DNA from: Flavobacterium psychroterrae
Lineage (GTDB): Bacteria > Bacteroidota > Bacteroidia > Flavobacteriales > Flavobacteriaceae
Length of the DNA stretch: 64,000 nucleotides
Assembly (NCBI RefSeq): GCF_018380615.1
Contig: NZ_JAGYVZ010000006.1
Span: 169,272 to 233,271 of the forward strand
Direction of reading: 5' to 3'
Shown: positions 18,160-28,528 of the stretch, in pieces
Layout of the letters: each line of letters begins with the position of its first letter
How positions within the stretch are numbered: the stretch's first letter is position 1
Position numbers and translations under genes: made by a program
Notes under the pieces: generated by a model
Database searches by the model: none
Told to the model about the DNA's origin: nothing
Seen by the model: the letters and a program-made list of their open reading frames with translations, nothing else

Positions 18160-19335
18160 ATGGAAACAACTTTTCTGAAATCAATTTTAGATAATGATTT
18201 CTATAAATTTACGATGCAACATGCCGTAATAAAACTTTTTCCAAAAGCTAAAGTGCGTTATGGTTTTATAAATAGAGGAAAACATATTTTTCCAACTGGC
18301 TTTGCTGATTTACTTCGAAAATCAGTTGATGCAATGGCAGATTTGAGACTGACAAAAAATGAAAAGCATTATTTAGCTAAATTTTGTCCTTATCTTGATC
18401 CTACTTACTTGGATTTTTTGCAAGGGTATAATTATGATCCGTCAGAAGTTCAGATAACTCAGGAAGGATCCGAAATTAAAGTTACTATTGAAGGTTTCTG
18501 GTATCGTACTATTTTATGGGAAGTGCCTTTAATGGCATTAATTTCAGAGCTTTTTTACAAATCAAATCTTTTGATTCGTTTAAACGATGATGCAATAAAA
18601 AGTGTGACCAAAGATAAAATCAATAATTATAATAAATTAGGAGTTTCAATTTTAGAATTTGGCACAAGACGTCGCCATTCCTATGATGTACATGTTTTAA
18701 TAAATGAAACATTACAGGCTTTTGGTTCACAAAGTTTTATAGGAACCAGTAATGTGCACTTTGCAATGGTGAATAATAAGCGCCCTTTAGGAACCCATGC
18801 TCACGAATGGTTTATGTTTCATGCAGCACAATATGGTTTTAAAATGGCAAATTTGATTAGTCTTGAACATTGGACGCAAGTCTACGGCGGTGACCTGGGA
18901 ATTGCCCTGACAGATACTTATACAACCGATGTCTTTTTTAACCAATTTGATAAAAAATATTCCAAACTTTTTGATGGTGTTCGACATGATAGCGGAGATC
19001 CAATTGAGTTTGCACAAAAGGTGATTTTGCACTATGAAAAAATGGGAATTGATCCAAAATCGAAAGTAATTGTTTTTTCGGATTCCTTAAATTATGATAA
19101 AGTAAAACTCATAACTGATTTTTGTAAAGATAAAATCAAAATGTCATTTGGTATAGGTACAAATTTCACCAATGATGTAGGTTTACCACCAATGAATATG
19201 GTCATAAAATTGACTGAAGTTAAATTGGACAACACACATTGGCAAGGCGTTGTTAAACTTTCTGACGAGAAAAACAAAAATACAGGAACTCCCGAAATGA
19301 TTGCTTTGGCGAAAGAAGTGCTTGGAATCAAATAG
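18160..19335 (+). CDS. pncB: Nicotinate phosphoribosyltransferase
   Basis: This 391-residue enzyme has the PncB signatures: FYKFTMQHAV near the N-terminus, EFGTRRRHSYDVHV, GTHAHEW with the His expected to be autophosphorylated, YGGDLGIALTDTYTTD and GVRHDSGDP for phosphoribosyl binding. It converts nicotinate, PRPP and ATP to nicotinate mononucleotide in the Preiss-Handler NAD salvage pathway. Length is normal for the bacterial enzyme. It stands alone between unrelated genes. Confidence 0.95.
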   Translation: METTFLKSILDNDFYKFTMQHAVIKLFPKAKVRYGFINRGKHIFPTGFADLLRKSVDAMADLRLTKNEKHYLAKFCPYLDPTYLDFLQGYNYDPSEVQITQEGSEIKVTIEGFWYRTILWEVPLMALISELFYKSNLLIRLNDDAIKSVTKDKINNYNKLGVSILEFGTRRRHSYDVHVLINETLQAFGSQSFIGTSNVHFAMVNNKRPLGTHAHEWFMFHAAQYGFKMANLISLEHWTQVYGGDLGIALTDTYTTDVFFNQFDKKYSKLFDGVRHDSGDPIEFAQKVILHYEKMGIDPKSKVIVFSDSLNYDKVKLITDFCKDKIKMSFGIGTNFTNDVGLPPMNMVIKLTEVKLDNTHWQGVVKLSDEKNKNTGTPEMIALAKEVLGIK

Positions 19336-19496
19336 TGTTTTTTGTATTACAATTGATTTTTTATATTTTTAACACCCGTATTATTTTAAAATCAATTTAA
19401 ATAGAATTCAAAGCTGTTATTAATCGTAACAAAAAAAAAATACGCTTTCATTTTTTGACTATAAATGGTACATTAGCCAAAAATCCAATTTACTTT

Positions 19497-21368
19497 ATGC
19501 TAGAGCAAAATCAATATACCGAAGATAATATTCGATCACTCGATTGGAAGGAACATATCCGTATGCGTCCCGGAATGTATATCGGGAAATTGGGAGACGG
19601 ATCTTCACCGGATGATGGTATTTATATTCTTTTAAAAGAGGTTTTAGACAACTGTATCGATGAGTTCGTAATGGGCTCGGGAAAAACTATTGAAGTGACT
19701 ATCAAGGATAAAACGGTTTCGGTTCGTGATTACGGACGTGGAATTCCGTTAGGAAAAGTAGTCGATGTAGTTTCAAAAATGAACACGGGAGGGAAATACG
19801 ATTCTAAAGCTTTCCAGAAATCAGTAGGTTTAAATGGTGTTGGAACAAAAGCCGTAAATGCTTTATCGAACTATTTTCGTGTAGAATCAGTTCGTGATGA
19901 TAAACAAAAAGGCGCTGAATTTTCAGCAGGAAATTTAGTTTTAGAAGAAGATATAATTGAAACAACGAAGCGAAAAGGAACGAAAGTAACTTTTACGCCA
20001 GATGAAACGATCTTTAAAAATTACAAATTCCGTATGGAATATGTCATTAAAATGGTTAAAAACTATTGTTATTTAAACAATGGTTTGACGATTATTTTTA
20101 ATGGCGAAAAATACATTTCTGAAAATGGTCTTCGTGATTTATTAGAAGAAACAATAAGTGCTGATGATCTTGAATATCCAATCATTCACCTGAAAGATCA
20201 TGATATTGAGATCGCTTTAACACACAGTAAAACACAATACAGCGAAGAATATCACTCATTTGTCAACGGACAGAATACAACGCAAGGAGGAACGCACTTA
20301 GCGGCTTACAGAGAAGCAATTGTGAAAACCATTCGTGAATTTTACAACAAAAACTTCGAAGCATCTGATGTTCGTAAATCGATTGTGAGTGCGATCAGTA
20401 TCAAGGTAATGGAACCGGTTTTTGAGTCTCAGACCAAAACCAAATTAGGTTCTACAGATATGGGGTCTGATGATGGAACGCCAGCTGTATCTGTTCGTAC
20501 TTTTGTAAATGATTTTGTAAAGAATAAATTAGATAATTACCTACATAAAAATCCTCCAACGGCTGATGCCTTATTACGTAAAATTCTACAGGCAGAACGT
20601 GAGCGTAAAGAGTTATCAGGAATTAGAAAACTGGCAACAGATCGTGCTAAAAAAGCCAATCTTCATAATAAAAAATTAAGAGATTGCCGTGCACATCTTC
20701 CAGATACAAAAAACCCAAGAAACTTAGAAAGTACGCTTTTTATTACCGAGGGAGATTCGGCTTCCGGATCGATCACAAAGTCACGTGATGTAAATACACA
20801 AGCCGTATTTAGTTTGCGTGGTAAGCCTTTGAACTCGTACGGAATGACAAAGAAAATTGTTTATGAAAATGAAGAATTCAATTTATTGCAAGCGGCGTTA
20901 GATATCGAAGACGGACTGGAAAAATTACGTTACAACAATATCGTAATCGCAACAGATGCCGATGTCGATGGAATGCACATTCGTTTATTGTTGATTACAT
21001 TTTTCCTTCAGTTTTTCCCGGAATTAATCAAAGAAGGACATTTGTACATTTTGCAAACGCCACTTTTCAGGGTTCGAAATAAAAAAGAAACGATCTATTG
21101 TTATTCAGATGAAGAAAGAAGAGATGCGATAGAAAAACTAAAACCAAAACCGGAAATCACTCGATTTAAAGGTTTAGGAGAGATTTCACCGGATGAGTTC
21201 AAGAATTTCATTGGAGAAACGATTCGACTTGATCCAATTATGATTGATAAAAACACCTCGATTGAGCAATTATTGTCTTTCTATATGGGAAAAAATACGC
21301 CGGACAGACAAGAGTTTATTATTAAGAATTTGAAGGTGGAGTTGGATGCGGTTGAGGCTGATGCTTAA
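19497..21368 (+). CDS. parE: DNA topoisomerase IV subunit B
   Basis: From the ATG at 19497 the protein has 623 residues. The GHKL ATPase domain begins [19 protein letters not shown] and contains [14 protein letters not shown]. The Toprim domain has EGDSASGS and [10 protein letters not shown] for magnesium binding, and the C-terminal [13 protein letters not shown] is the GyrB/ParE tail motif. The length lacks the extra domain of proteobacterial GyrB, and the partner is the 905-residue ParC downstream. An upstream in-frame TTG at 19455 is unlikely, as the added residues are not conserved-looking. Confidence 0.95.
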   Translation: MLEQNQYTEDNIRSLDWKEHIRMRPGMYIGKLGDGSSPDDGIYILLKEVLDNCIDEFVMGSGKTIEVTIKDKTVSVRDYGRGIPLGKVVDVVSKMNTGGKYDSKAFQKSVGLNGVGTKAVNALSNYFRVESVRDDKQKGAEFSAGNLVLEEDIIETTKRKGTKVTFTPDETIFKNYKFRMEYVIKMVKNYCYLNNGLTIIFNGEKYISENGLRDLLEETISADDLEYPIIHLKDHDIEIALTHSKTQYSEEYHSFVNGQNTTQGGTHLAAYREAIVKTIREFYNKNFEASDVRKSIVSAISIKVMEPVFESQTKTKLGSTDMGSDDGTPAVSVRTFVNDFVKNKLDNYLHKNPPTADALLRKILQAERERKELSGIRKLATDRAKKANLHNKKLRDCRAHLPDTKNPRNLESTLFITEGDSASGSITKSRDVNTQAVFSLRGKPLNSYGMTKKIVYENEEFNLLQAALDIEDGLEKLRYNNIVIATDADVDGMHIRLLLITFFLQFFPELIKEGHLYILQTPLFRVRNKKETIYCYSDEERRDAIEKLKPKPEITRFKGLGEISPDEFKNFIGETIRLDPIMIDKNTSIEQLLSFYMGKNTPDRQEFIIKNLKVELDAVEADA

Positions 21369-21404
21369 AATAAAATTTTAATAATTAGTAACTTAATTTC
21401 GTGT

Positions 21405-22586
21405 ATGAAAAAATATCTTTTCGTTTTATTAATTTTATTATTTATTTCTTGCCAGTCAAAAAATGAAGAGAAAAAAGAACTGATTCCTAAAAACCCAATT
21501 ACAAAAGTTGTAATTGAAGAAAAAAATGATAGCTTAATTTATAAAATTAAAGACAATACAATAGTAATAGGTGGTGATACATTAAAAATAGAAGCTCCTT
21601 TTATTTATTCTTTTGATGGAACACTTGATAATAATAAAAAAATTCAAATTCATATTTCTAACAGATTAACTGAAGAATATGGAGGATATTGGAAATCAGG
21701 CCGTCTTTATATTGATGGAGAAGATCAAATTTTCGGTTTTGGATTAGTAAAAAACGGGAAAGAGGATTTCTACACAGGAAAAGCATCTTCTTATGATGAG
21801 AATAATAACGGGAAAACTATTTGTAAACTCAAATTATACAATCTGTTTACTGATGAAATGTTTGTAGAGTGCATCTATAATAAAAAAGTATATAAAATTT
21901 ATCCAAGTAAAAAATTTCCATCTTATAAATGTTTTGATAAAATAGACTATACATTATTTGATACCAGAGAAGCTTATAAAAAAGGGCAAGGAAGAGATTA
22001 TACGCCGTCAAGGAATTATACTTTCCTGGGAGAAATTTTATCAAATGATAAAAGCTTTGAAGCTTTAAGTTCGAATCTAAAGTATTTGTCTAGCGATTCC
22101 CTCAGCATAAAAAATCATGATAAATGGAAACATAATTTTGATAGTAAAAAGGCTGTAAAGGATGAAGATAATTATGCGTCAGAAAGCTTATTTATAAGCT
22201 CACCTATTTTTATTGACTCAAATATTTATGTAGTTTATCATTATTGGTACAATTATATGGGTGGAGCACATGGTTTATACCGTACATCATACGATAATTA
22301 TGAAGTAAGTACCGGAAGAAAAATAGAAATAGAACAAATTCTAAATACAAAAAATGAAAATTTTATTGATTTTTATGAAAATAAAATTAGATCAGAGTAT
22401 GGTGATGGATTATCAGATAAAATAGAAATGGCCAATACTTTTTATGTTTTGCCAACAGGAATTACTTTTTCTTATGCTCCATATGAACTTGTTGGTTTTG
22501 CAGGTGGAGAACCTGAGATTTTTTTCAGTTATGAAGAATTAAAACCTTATATTTTAAAAAACACAATTCTGGATAACTATAATTAA
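21405..22586 (+). CDS. DUF3298-domain lipoprotein
   Basis: The 393-residue precursor has signal peptide MKKYLFVLLILLFISC with Cys16 lipidated. The C-terminal half contains YYVYHYW-like and YMGGAHGLYRTSYDNYEVSTG runs, then FSYAPYELVGFAGGEPEIFF, which together are the DUF3298 (RsiV-like) domain. RsiV-type proteins can bind lysozyme, but that function is not shown for this protein. It lies between parE and parC in the same orientation, an odd place for a lipoprotein, and may be cotranscribed with them. Confidence 0.82.
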   Translation: MKKYLFVLLILLFISCQSKNEEKKELIPKNPITKVVIEEKNDSLIYKIKDNTIVIGGDTLKIEAPFIYSFDGTLDNNKKIQIHISNRLTEEYGGYWKSGRLYIDGEDQIFGFGLVKNGKEDFYTGKASSYDENNNGKTICKLKLYNLFTDEMFVECIYNKKVYKIYPSKKFPSYKCFDKIDYTLFDTREAYKKGQGRDYTPSRNYTFLGEILSNDKSFEALSSNLKYLSSDSLSIKNHDKWKHNFDSKKAVKDEDNYASESLFISSPIFIDSNIYVVYHYWYNYMGGAHGLYRTSYDNYEVSTGRKIEIEQILNTKNENFIDFYENKIRSEYGDGLSDKIEMANTFYVLPTGITFSYAPYELVGFAGGEPEIFFSYEELKPYILKNTILDNYN

Positions 22587-22669
22587 GATTAAGAATATAC
22601 TAACTTTGATTTATTATAAAATCAGGTTCAGAATTGAAAATACAAATTTATAATTTCGAATATAAATAA

Positions 22670-25387
22670 ATGAAAGACGAAGAAGACGATAACATAATTC
22701 CAAACGACGACGAAAATAATTCTGAAGAGAACCAGATTGATGAAAATCAGGAAGGAGATGACGATGAAATTATCAACGTAGATGCTAAGAATTTCGAAGG
22801 GCAGCATTTTTACGAAAATCAGGAAGAAGAAGGAGATGACGTTATTACAAAAGTAACGGGAATGTACAAAGACTGGTTTCTGGATTATGCTTCATATGTA
22901 ATTCTGGAGCGTGCAGTTCCGGCTATCGAAGATGGTTTTAAACCCGTTCAGCGTCGTATTATGCACTCTTTGAAAGAGTTGGATGATGGTCGTTATAATA
23001 AAGTTGCCAATGTTGTTGGGCACACGATGCAGTATCACCCACACGGAGATGCGAGTATTGGTGATGCAATGGTACAAATAGGTCAGAAAGAATTATTGAT
23101 TGACTGTCAGGGAAACTGGGGAAATATCTTAACAGGCGATGGTGCGGCAGCTTCTCGTTATATTGAAGCACGTTTATCTAAATTTGCCTTAGAAGTTATT
23201 TACAGTCCAAAAATTACCGATTGGGGAGTTTCATACGATGGTCGTCGTGCAGAACCAAACAATCTTCCGGTAAAGTTTCCGTTGCTTTTGGCACAAGGAG
23301 CAGAGGGAATTGCGGTTGGACTTTCGACTAAAGTTTTACCTCATAACTTCAATGAATTAATTGATGCTTCGATCAAGATTTTAAAAGGAAAGCCGTTTAC
23401 ATTATATCCGGATTTCATGACACAAGGTATTGCCGATGTGTCTAATTATAATGATGGACTTCGTGGCGGACGCGTACGTGTTCGTGCTAAAATTGCTCAG
23501 TTAGACAAAAACACATTGGTGATTACGCAAATTCCGTTTTCTACTAATACAACGACTTTGATTGACAGTATTTTGAAAGCCAACGATAAAGGTAAAATCA
23601 AAATCAAGAAAATTGAAGACAATACAGCGGCAGATGTTGAGATTTTAATTCATCTTTTCCCAGGAGTTTCTCCGGATAAAACCATTGATGCTTTGTTTGC
23701 TTTTACAGCTTGCGAAACGTCTGTAGCGCCTTTAGGTTGTGTTATTGAAGATAATAAACCGTTGTTTATTGGCGTTTCTGAAATGTTGAAAATTTCAACA
23801 CACAGAACGGTTGATTTACTTAAGCAGGAATTAGAAATTCAGTTAGAAGAATTAAAAAACAAATGGCATTTTTCTACTTTAGAAAAAATCTTCATTCGTG
23901 AAGAAATGTACATTGAATTCAAATTATATTCTGATAGAGAATCGCTGTATAAATATTTATATGACAGATTTGAGCCGTTTAAAAAATCATTCGTCAGGGA
24001 AATTACCGATGATGATTTACAAAGACTGACTCAGATTCCAATGATTCGTATTACTCGTTTTGACTCTGATAAAGCAGATGATTTTATCGCTAAGTTAGAA
24101 GATGAAATGAAAGAAGTAGAGCATCATTTAGCCAATCTAATAGATTTTGCTATTGCATATTTTACCAAGTTAAAAGAAAAATACGGAAAAGGTCGTGAAC
24201 GCCAGACGGAACTTCGTGTTTTTGATAATGTTGAGGCTACAAAAGTAGTTTTGCGTAACACAAAATTGTATGTAAACCGAGAAGAAGGTTTTGTTGGAAC
24301 AAGCCTTAAAAAAGATGAATATCTTACAGATTGTTCTGATATTGATGATGTAATTGTGTTTTTGCGTGACGGAAAAATGCTGGTAACAAAAGTCGATGCC
24401 AAAACCTTTGTAGGTAAAGATATAATTCATGTTGCTATTTTTGATAAAAGCGATAAACGTACGATTTACAACATGATGTATCGTGACGGAAAATCTGGTC
24501 CATCGTATATAAAACGTTTCAATGTTTCGGGTGTAACACGTGATAAACCGTATGATTTAACAAATGAAACGGCTGGTTCGCAAGTAGTTTATTTTTCACA
24601 CAATCCAAATGGAGAAGCCGAAGTAATTACGATACTATTGCGTCAGGTAGGAACGATCAAGAAATTAAAATTTGATATTGATTTTGCCAAATTAGCGATT
24701 AAAGGACGAGCTTCAAAAGGAAATTTAGTTACTAAATATCCAATCAAGAAAATCGAATTAAAAGAGAAAGGAATTTCTACTTTATTACCAAGAAAAGTTT
24801 GGTTTGATGATACTGTAAAACGTTTAAATGTTGATGCAAGAGGTGAATTATTAGGAGAGTTTAAACCAAGTGATAAAATCTTGATCATCAATCAAAGTGG
24901 TAAATTAAAGGTTATTATACCTGAATTGTCTACTCATTTTGATGAGGACATGATTGTTTTGGAGAAATTTAAACCTAAAAAACCAATCTCTGCCATTTAT
25001 TTTGATGGAGAAAAAGAACGTTATTATTTAAAACGTTTTCTGGTTGAAACCGATAAAGAAGAAAGCTTTATTACGGAACATCCAAATTCGCAATTAGAGA
25101 TTGTCTCAACAGATTATCGTCCGGTGGCACAACTTATTTTTGCAAAAGTAAAAGGAGTTCAAAAAGAAGATTTACATATAGATGTTGAAGATTTTATAGC
25201 TGTAAAAGGTTTCAAAGCATTAGGAAATCAACTTACAACTGATAAGTTGAAACAGGTTAATTTGTTAGATCCTTTGCCATATGAAGAACCGATTGAAGAA
25301 GTTCCTGAAAAACCTGAGTTAGATGAAGATGATTCAGTAGAAACAGAACTCGATGACGATGGTCAGATTGGTTTGGTTTTAGACTAA
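22670..25387 (+). CDS. parC: DNA topoisomerase IV subunit A
   Basis: At 905 residues this is a full GyrA/ParC-type subunit. Residues 1-57 are an acidic Asp/Glu-rich extension. The breakage-reunion domain follows (KPVQRRIMHSLKEL, HPHGDASIGDAM, and catalytic Tyr164 in ASRYIEARL). The C-terminal part carries degenerate beta-pinwheel repeats and ends in another acidic tail. With ParE it decatenates chromosomes. Pairing with a 623-residue ParE nearby favours topoisomerase IV over gyrase. Confidence 0.94.
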   Translation: MKDEEDDNIIPNDDENNSEENQIDENQEGDDDEIINVDAKNFEGQHFYENQEEEGDDVITKVTGMYKDWFLDYASYVILERAVPAIEDGFKPVQRRIMHSLKELDDGRYNKVANVVGHTMQYHPHGDASIGDAMVQIGQKELLIDCQGNWGNILTGDGAAASRYIEARLSKFALEVIYSPKITDWGVSYDGRRAEPNNLPVKFPLLLAQGAEGIAVGLSTKVLPHNFNELIDASIKILKGKPFTLYPDFMTQGIADVSNYNDGLRGGRVRVRAKIAQLDKNTLVITQIPFSTNTTTLIDSILKANDKGKIKIKKIEDNTAADVEILIHLFPGVSPDKTIDALFAFTACETSVAPLGCVIEDNKPLFIGVSEMLKISTHRTVDLLKQELEIQLEELKNKWHFSTLEKIFIREEMYIEFKLYSDRESLYKYLYDRFEPFKKSFVREITDDDLQRLTQIPMIRITRFDSDKADDFIAKLEDEMKEVEHHLANLIDFAIAYFTKLKEKYGKGRERQTELRVFDNVEATKVVLRNTKLYVNREEGFVGTSLKKDEYLTDCSDIDDVIVFLRDGKMLVTKVDAKTFVGKDIIHVAIFDKSDKRTIYNMMYRDGKSGPSYIKRFNVSGVTRDKPYDLTNETAGSQVVYFSHNPNGEAEVITILLRQVGTIKKLKFDIDFAKLAIKGRASKGNLVTKYPIKKIELKEKGISTLLPRKVWFDDTVKRLNVDARGELLGEFKPSDKILIINQSGKLKVIIPELSTHFDEDMIVLEKFKPKKPISAIYFDGEKERYYLKRFLVETDKEESFITEHPNSQLEIVSTDYRPVAQLIFAKVKGVQKEDLHIDVEDFIAVKGFKALGNQLTTDKLKQVNLLDPLPYEEPIEEVPEKPELDEDDSVETELDDDGQIGLVLD

Positions 25388-25402
25388 TATAAAATTGAAA
25401 AG

Positions 25403-25428
25403 CGCTAAGAATATCTTAGCGTTTTTTT
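25403..25428 (+). terminator. Intrinsic terminator of parC
   Basis: CGCTAAGA (25403-25410) pairs with TCTTAGCG (25414-25421), followed by seven T residues. Confidence 0.9.
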
Positions 25429-25614
25429 ATGTTTTAATTTTAAAATTTTTCAGTTTATTTTTTTCTGTTCAAAAAGTATAATTATTTTACTTCGATTTTA
25501 TTGTTCTGATCTTGTGGTTTATCCCAATAGTTAAAAACCTTATTATTATACTATAATAATTTAAAGGGGGTATATTTTTGAAACTTGAAATCTATATTTG
25601 AATAAAAAGGAGGA

Positions 25615-25944
25615 ATGAAAAGCACACTCATTTTTATAGTTTTATTATTTTGTAGCTGTACAAATAATAAATTTTATGGTCATGTTTATGATTACGATAC
25701 GGAACAACCACTTCAAAATGTTTTTATAGATATTAATGGTACTAAAATACAAACAGATAGTTCAGGATATTTTTATTTGAAAGTAAATTCAAATTCCATA
25801 CTAAAATTGTCATTGAGGAAGGATGGATATTCAACTAAAAATCTTTACCGAAAGCCAGATTCTTCAGGAGGCTTTTCTAAAAGAAATTTAAGCAATAATA
25901 AAATTTATTTATTTAATGAGAAAAGTGACTTTTCTAAAAAATGA
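25615..25944 (+). CDS. Small lipoprotein with CarboxypepD_reg-like domain
   Basis: This 109-residue precursor begins MKSTLIFIVLLFCSC, with a lipobox at Cys15. The mature part is a single carboxypeptidase-regulatory-like beta domain (FYGHVYDYDTEQPLQNVFID, QTDSSGYFYLKV). AAAGGAGGA lies just ahead of the ATG, an unusually good Shine-Dalgarno match for this phylum. It shares a bidirectional terminator with convergent tssH. Function unknown. Confidence 0.75.
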   Translation: MKSTLIFIVLLFCSCTNNKFYGHVYDYDTEQPLQNVFIDINGTKIQTDSSGYFYLKVNSNSILKLSLRKDGYSTKNLYRKPDSSGGFSKRNLSNNKIYLFNEKSDFSKK

Positions 25945-26006
25945 TTCAATTTGAAATATTTAATTTATGATTGCCAATAGATTTGGTTTGTAAATAGGAT
26001 AAAAAC

Positions 26007-26036
26007 CAAAAACGCTAAGATAATCTTAGCGTTTTT
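26007..26036. terminator. Bidirectional terminator between the small lipoprotein gene and tssH
   Basis: AAAAACGCTAAGAT and ATCTTAGCGTTTTT form a near-perfect A-flanked and T-flanked stem that can end transcription on both strands. Its core matches the terminator at 25403. Confidence 0.88.
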
Positions 26037-26057
26037 TATATAATTAATTTTCTGAGT

Positions 26058-28523
26058 TTAGTTTTCAAGAATATTTATCAATTCTTCCTTAATCCATTTT
26101 ACTTCATCATTTTCAATAATAACAGTCATTGTGTCTCCGTCTTTTACTTCTCCGGAGATTATTTTTTTTGCCAATGGTCGTCGCAAATGACTTCTGATAA
26201 TGCTTTTAATTGGTCTTGCTCCATATTTTGCATTGTATCCATTTTCGGCAAGATATAATTTAGCCTCCATAGGGATTTCAACTTTGATATTGATGTTTTT
26301 TAATAAATCCATAAATTCTTTTTTAAGATGGATTTCGAATATTTTCAAAGCATTTTCCTTACTGATAGGCGCAAAAGGTACAATTTCGGTTAATCGTCCT
26401 AAAAACTCAGGTCTGAAATAATTTCCCATAATCTCCATCAATGAAGTTGAAGTTGGAATTTTACCACTATTAAATGTGTCAACAATATGATCAGCTCCAA
26501 TATTTGAGGTAAAAAGAATAATTGCATTAGAGAAATCACCTTCTTTTCCTAAACGATCGTGTAATTTTCCTTCATCCATAATTTGAAGGAAAACATCGTA
26601 AACAGAAGCATGAGCTTTTTCAATTTCATCAAATAAAACAATTGAATACGGTTTTTGTCTGATCTTGTTTACTAATAATCCACCTTCTTCATAACCTACG
26701 TATCCCGGAGGCGCACCGTAAAGCAATGCTGCTGAATGTTCCTCTTTAAATTCCGACATATCGAATCGGATTATGGCATTTTCATCCTGGAAAAGAAATT
26801 CGGCTAAACTTTTTGCTAATTCTGTTTTTCCAGTTCCCGTTGGTCCTAAAAAAAAGAATGACGCAATAGGTTGTCCTGCTTTGCTTAATCCGGATCTGGA
26901 TTCTAAAATTGATCCTGCAACGGTTGCAATACAATGATCCTGACCAATAACTCTTTTATTTAAAACTTCCTCAATATTATTAAGTTTTTGCTTTTCCTCT
27001 TCTTTCAGTTTTCCTGCAGGAATTCCTGTTTTTTTTGCAATAATTAATGATAAGTCAAACGCTTCAATATGAACACGTTTGTCTAATGCTTTTTCTTCAA
27101 GAGTTTTAATAAGACTCTCAATATAATTAATTATTGATGTAGAATTTTCAAAATTTTTATTTTCGTTTTGCTCGTCTACATCCATTAAAAACGATGTTTT
27201 ATGAACTAAATCGGTCAAAAACCAATTTGCTTCCTTAAGTAATTGATCTTCTGATAAAGCGGAATCATTTTGCTTTAAAGTGGCAAGCTTATCAACAATA
27301 GATTGTTTTTCTTTTAAAAAAGTTTCGCCGGATGTCTTTAATACTGACATCGTGTGATCGATAAGATTTATGGCAGATTCCGGTAAGCTTTTCTCTTTTA
27401 AATATCGACGTGATAACCGAATTGATTCAGATATTGTTTCATCGTCAATTTGTATTTTATGATGTTCCTGATAGGTTTTAATTGATTCACGAATCATTCG
27501 GAATAAAGTATCATCGTCTGATTCTTCCAGTTTCACAATTTCAAACATTCCCGAAAGACCTTGTTCCTTTTCAATCCTCTTAGAATATTCATCAATTGTA
27601 GAAGTCGCAATTATATTAAGACCTTTCGCTAATTCGCCTTTTAATACATTCGAAACTCCAGAATCACCACCGTTTTTGTCTAATAGGGTGTGAATTTCTT
27701 CAATTATAAGAATAGCTTTTGGATATTGTTTCAATTCCTGAATACAGTTTTTTAAACGGTCTTCGATTTCGCCTTTATAGGAAGCTCCTGCAATTAACGA
27801 CGATAAATCCAATTCAAAAAGTTGTACTTTGTTTAATGCATCGGGAACCTGATTCGAGATTACATTTTGAACAACTGTATCAATCAATATTGATTTACCA
27901 ATTCCTCGATCACCAATTAAAAGTACATTGGGTTTAGAGAATCTGCAAAGGATTTCTTTTATGGTATTTAATTCTGTTTCACGGCCAATAGCTAGTATCC
28001 GGTTCTTTTTTTTCTCAATATTTTTATGAATAGCATATTTACCCAAAAATCCTTTTTTGATTTGTTGTTTGGTATTATTTTCACTTTGTGGAATAATTTC
28101 CTGATCTTCGAGTAATTCGTTTCTCGAAATAGGATAGGTTTTCATCTGATCAAAATTAAAACCAACACCAGGCGAACTAATAGCGACAATTATGGCATAA
28201 AGGCTAATTTCATCCTCATTTAATGCAATTCGTACTTGTTCAGCTTCTTTTATGATGTCATCTATCAAATCACTCGGTTCGGCATCGAGAACATTAGTCG
28301 TTTTCGGTTCCTCTTCCATGCGCACTTCTGCCCATTCATCAAGATAGTAAACATCCTTGCCCATAGCTTCAAGACGTTTCAAAAGAGATAAATCCCTGTT
28401 TAAAACAGCTTTTAATAAATGAGAGGCTGAGTAATATTTATTTAAATTAGCCTTAGCAATTTTTTTAGCAATTTCCAGTGCACTTAATAATTCGATGCTG
28501 AAAACGTTTTTTTCTTCTTCCAT
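26058..28523 (-). CDS. tssH: T6SS AAA+ disaggregase TssH (ClpV)
   Basis: The 821-residue protein has an N-terminal Clp-N domain (residues 1-140) and two AAA+ modules. Walker A1 GDRGIGKS is at 204-211 and Walker B1 ILIIEE at 271-276. Walker A2 GPTGTGKT is at 560-567 and Walker B2 IVLFDE at 628-633. It is shorter and more divergent than housekeeping ClpB, and its T6SS neighbours support assignment as the ATPase that disassembles contracted TssB/TssC sheath. It is the second gene of a minus-strand pair with the PKD protein (5-bp gap), divergent from the rest of the system. Confidence 0.88.
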   Translation of the reverse strand: MEEEKNVFSIELLSALEIAKKIAKANLNKYYSASHLLKAVLNRDLSLLKRLEAMGKDVYYLDEWAEVRMEEEPKTTNVLDAEPSDLIDDIIKEAEQVRIALNEDEISLYAIIVAISSPGVGFNFDQMKTYPISRNELLEDQEIIPQSENNTKQQIKKGFLGKYAIHKNIEKKKNRILAIGRETELNTIKEILCRFSKPNVLLIGDRGIGKSILIDTVVQNVISNQVPDALNKVQLFELDLSSLIAGASYKGEIEDRLKNCIQELKQYPKAILIIEEIHTLLDKNGGDSGVSNVLKGELAKGLNIIATSTIDEYSKRIEKEQGLSGMFEIVKLEESDDDTLFRMIRESIKTYQEHHKIQIDDETISESIRLSRRYLKEKSLPESAINLIDHTMSVLKTSGETFLKEKQSIVDKLATLKQNDSALSEDQLLKEANWFLTDLVHKTSFLMDVDEQNENKNFENSTSIINYIESLIKTLEEKALDKRVHIEAFDLSLIIAKKTGIPAGKLKEEEKQKLNNIEEVLNKRVIGQDHCIATVAGSILESRSGLSKAGQPIASFFFLGPTGTGKTELAKSLAEFLFQDENAIIRFDMSEFKEEHSAALLYGAPPGYVGYEEGGLLVNKIRQKPYSIVLFDEIEKAHASVYDVFLQIMDEGKLHDRLGKEGDFSNAIILFTSNIGADHIVDTFNSGKIPTSTSLMEIMGNYFRPEFLGRLTEIVPFAPISKENALKIFEIHLKKEFMDLLKNINIKVEIPMEAKLYLAENGYNAKYGARPIKSIIRSHLRRPLAKKIISGEVKDGDTMTVIIENDEVKWIKEELINILEN

Positions 28524-28528
28524 ACAAT

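Noticed and set aside
19455..19496. TTG start adding 14 residues to ParE
   Set aside because: The ATG at 19497 directly precedes the conserved N-terminus; the added residues look non-coding.
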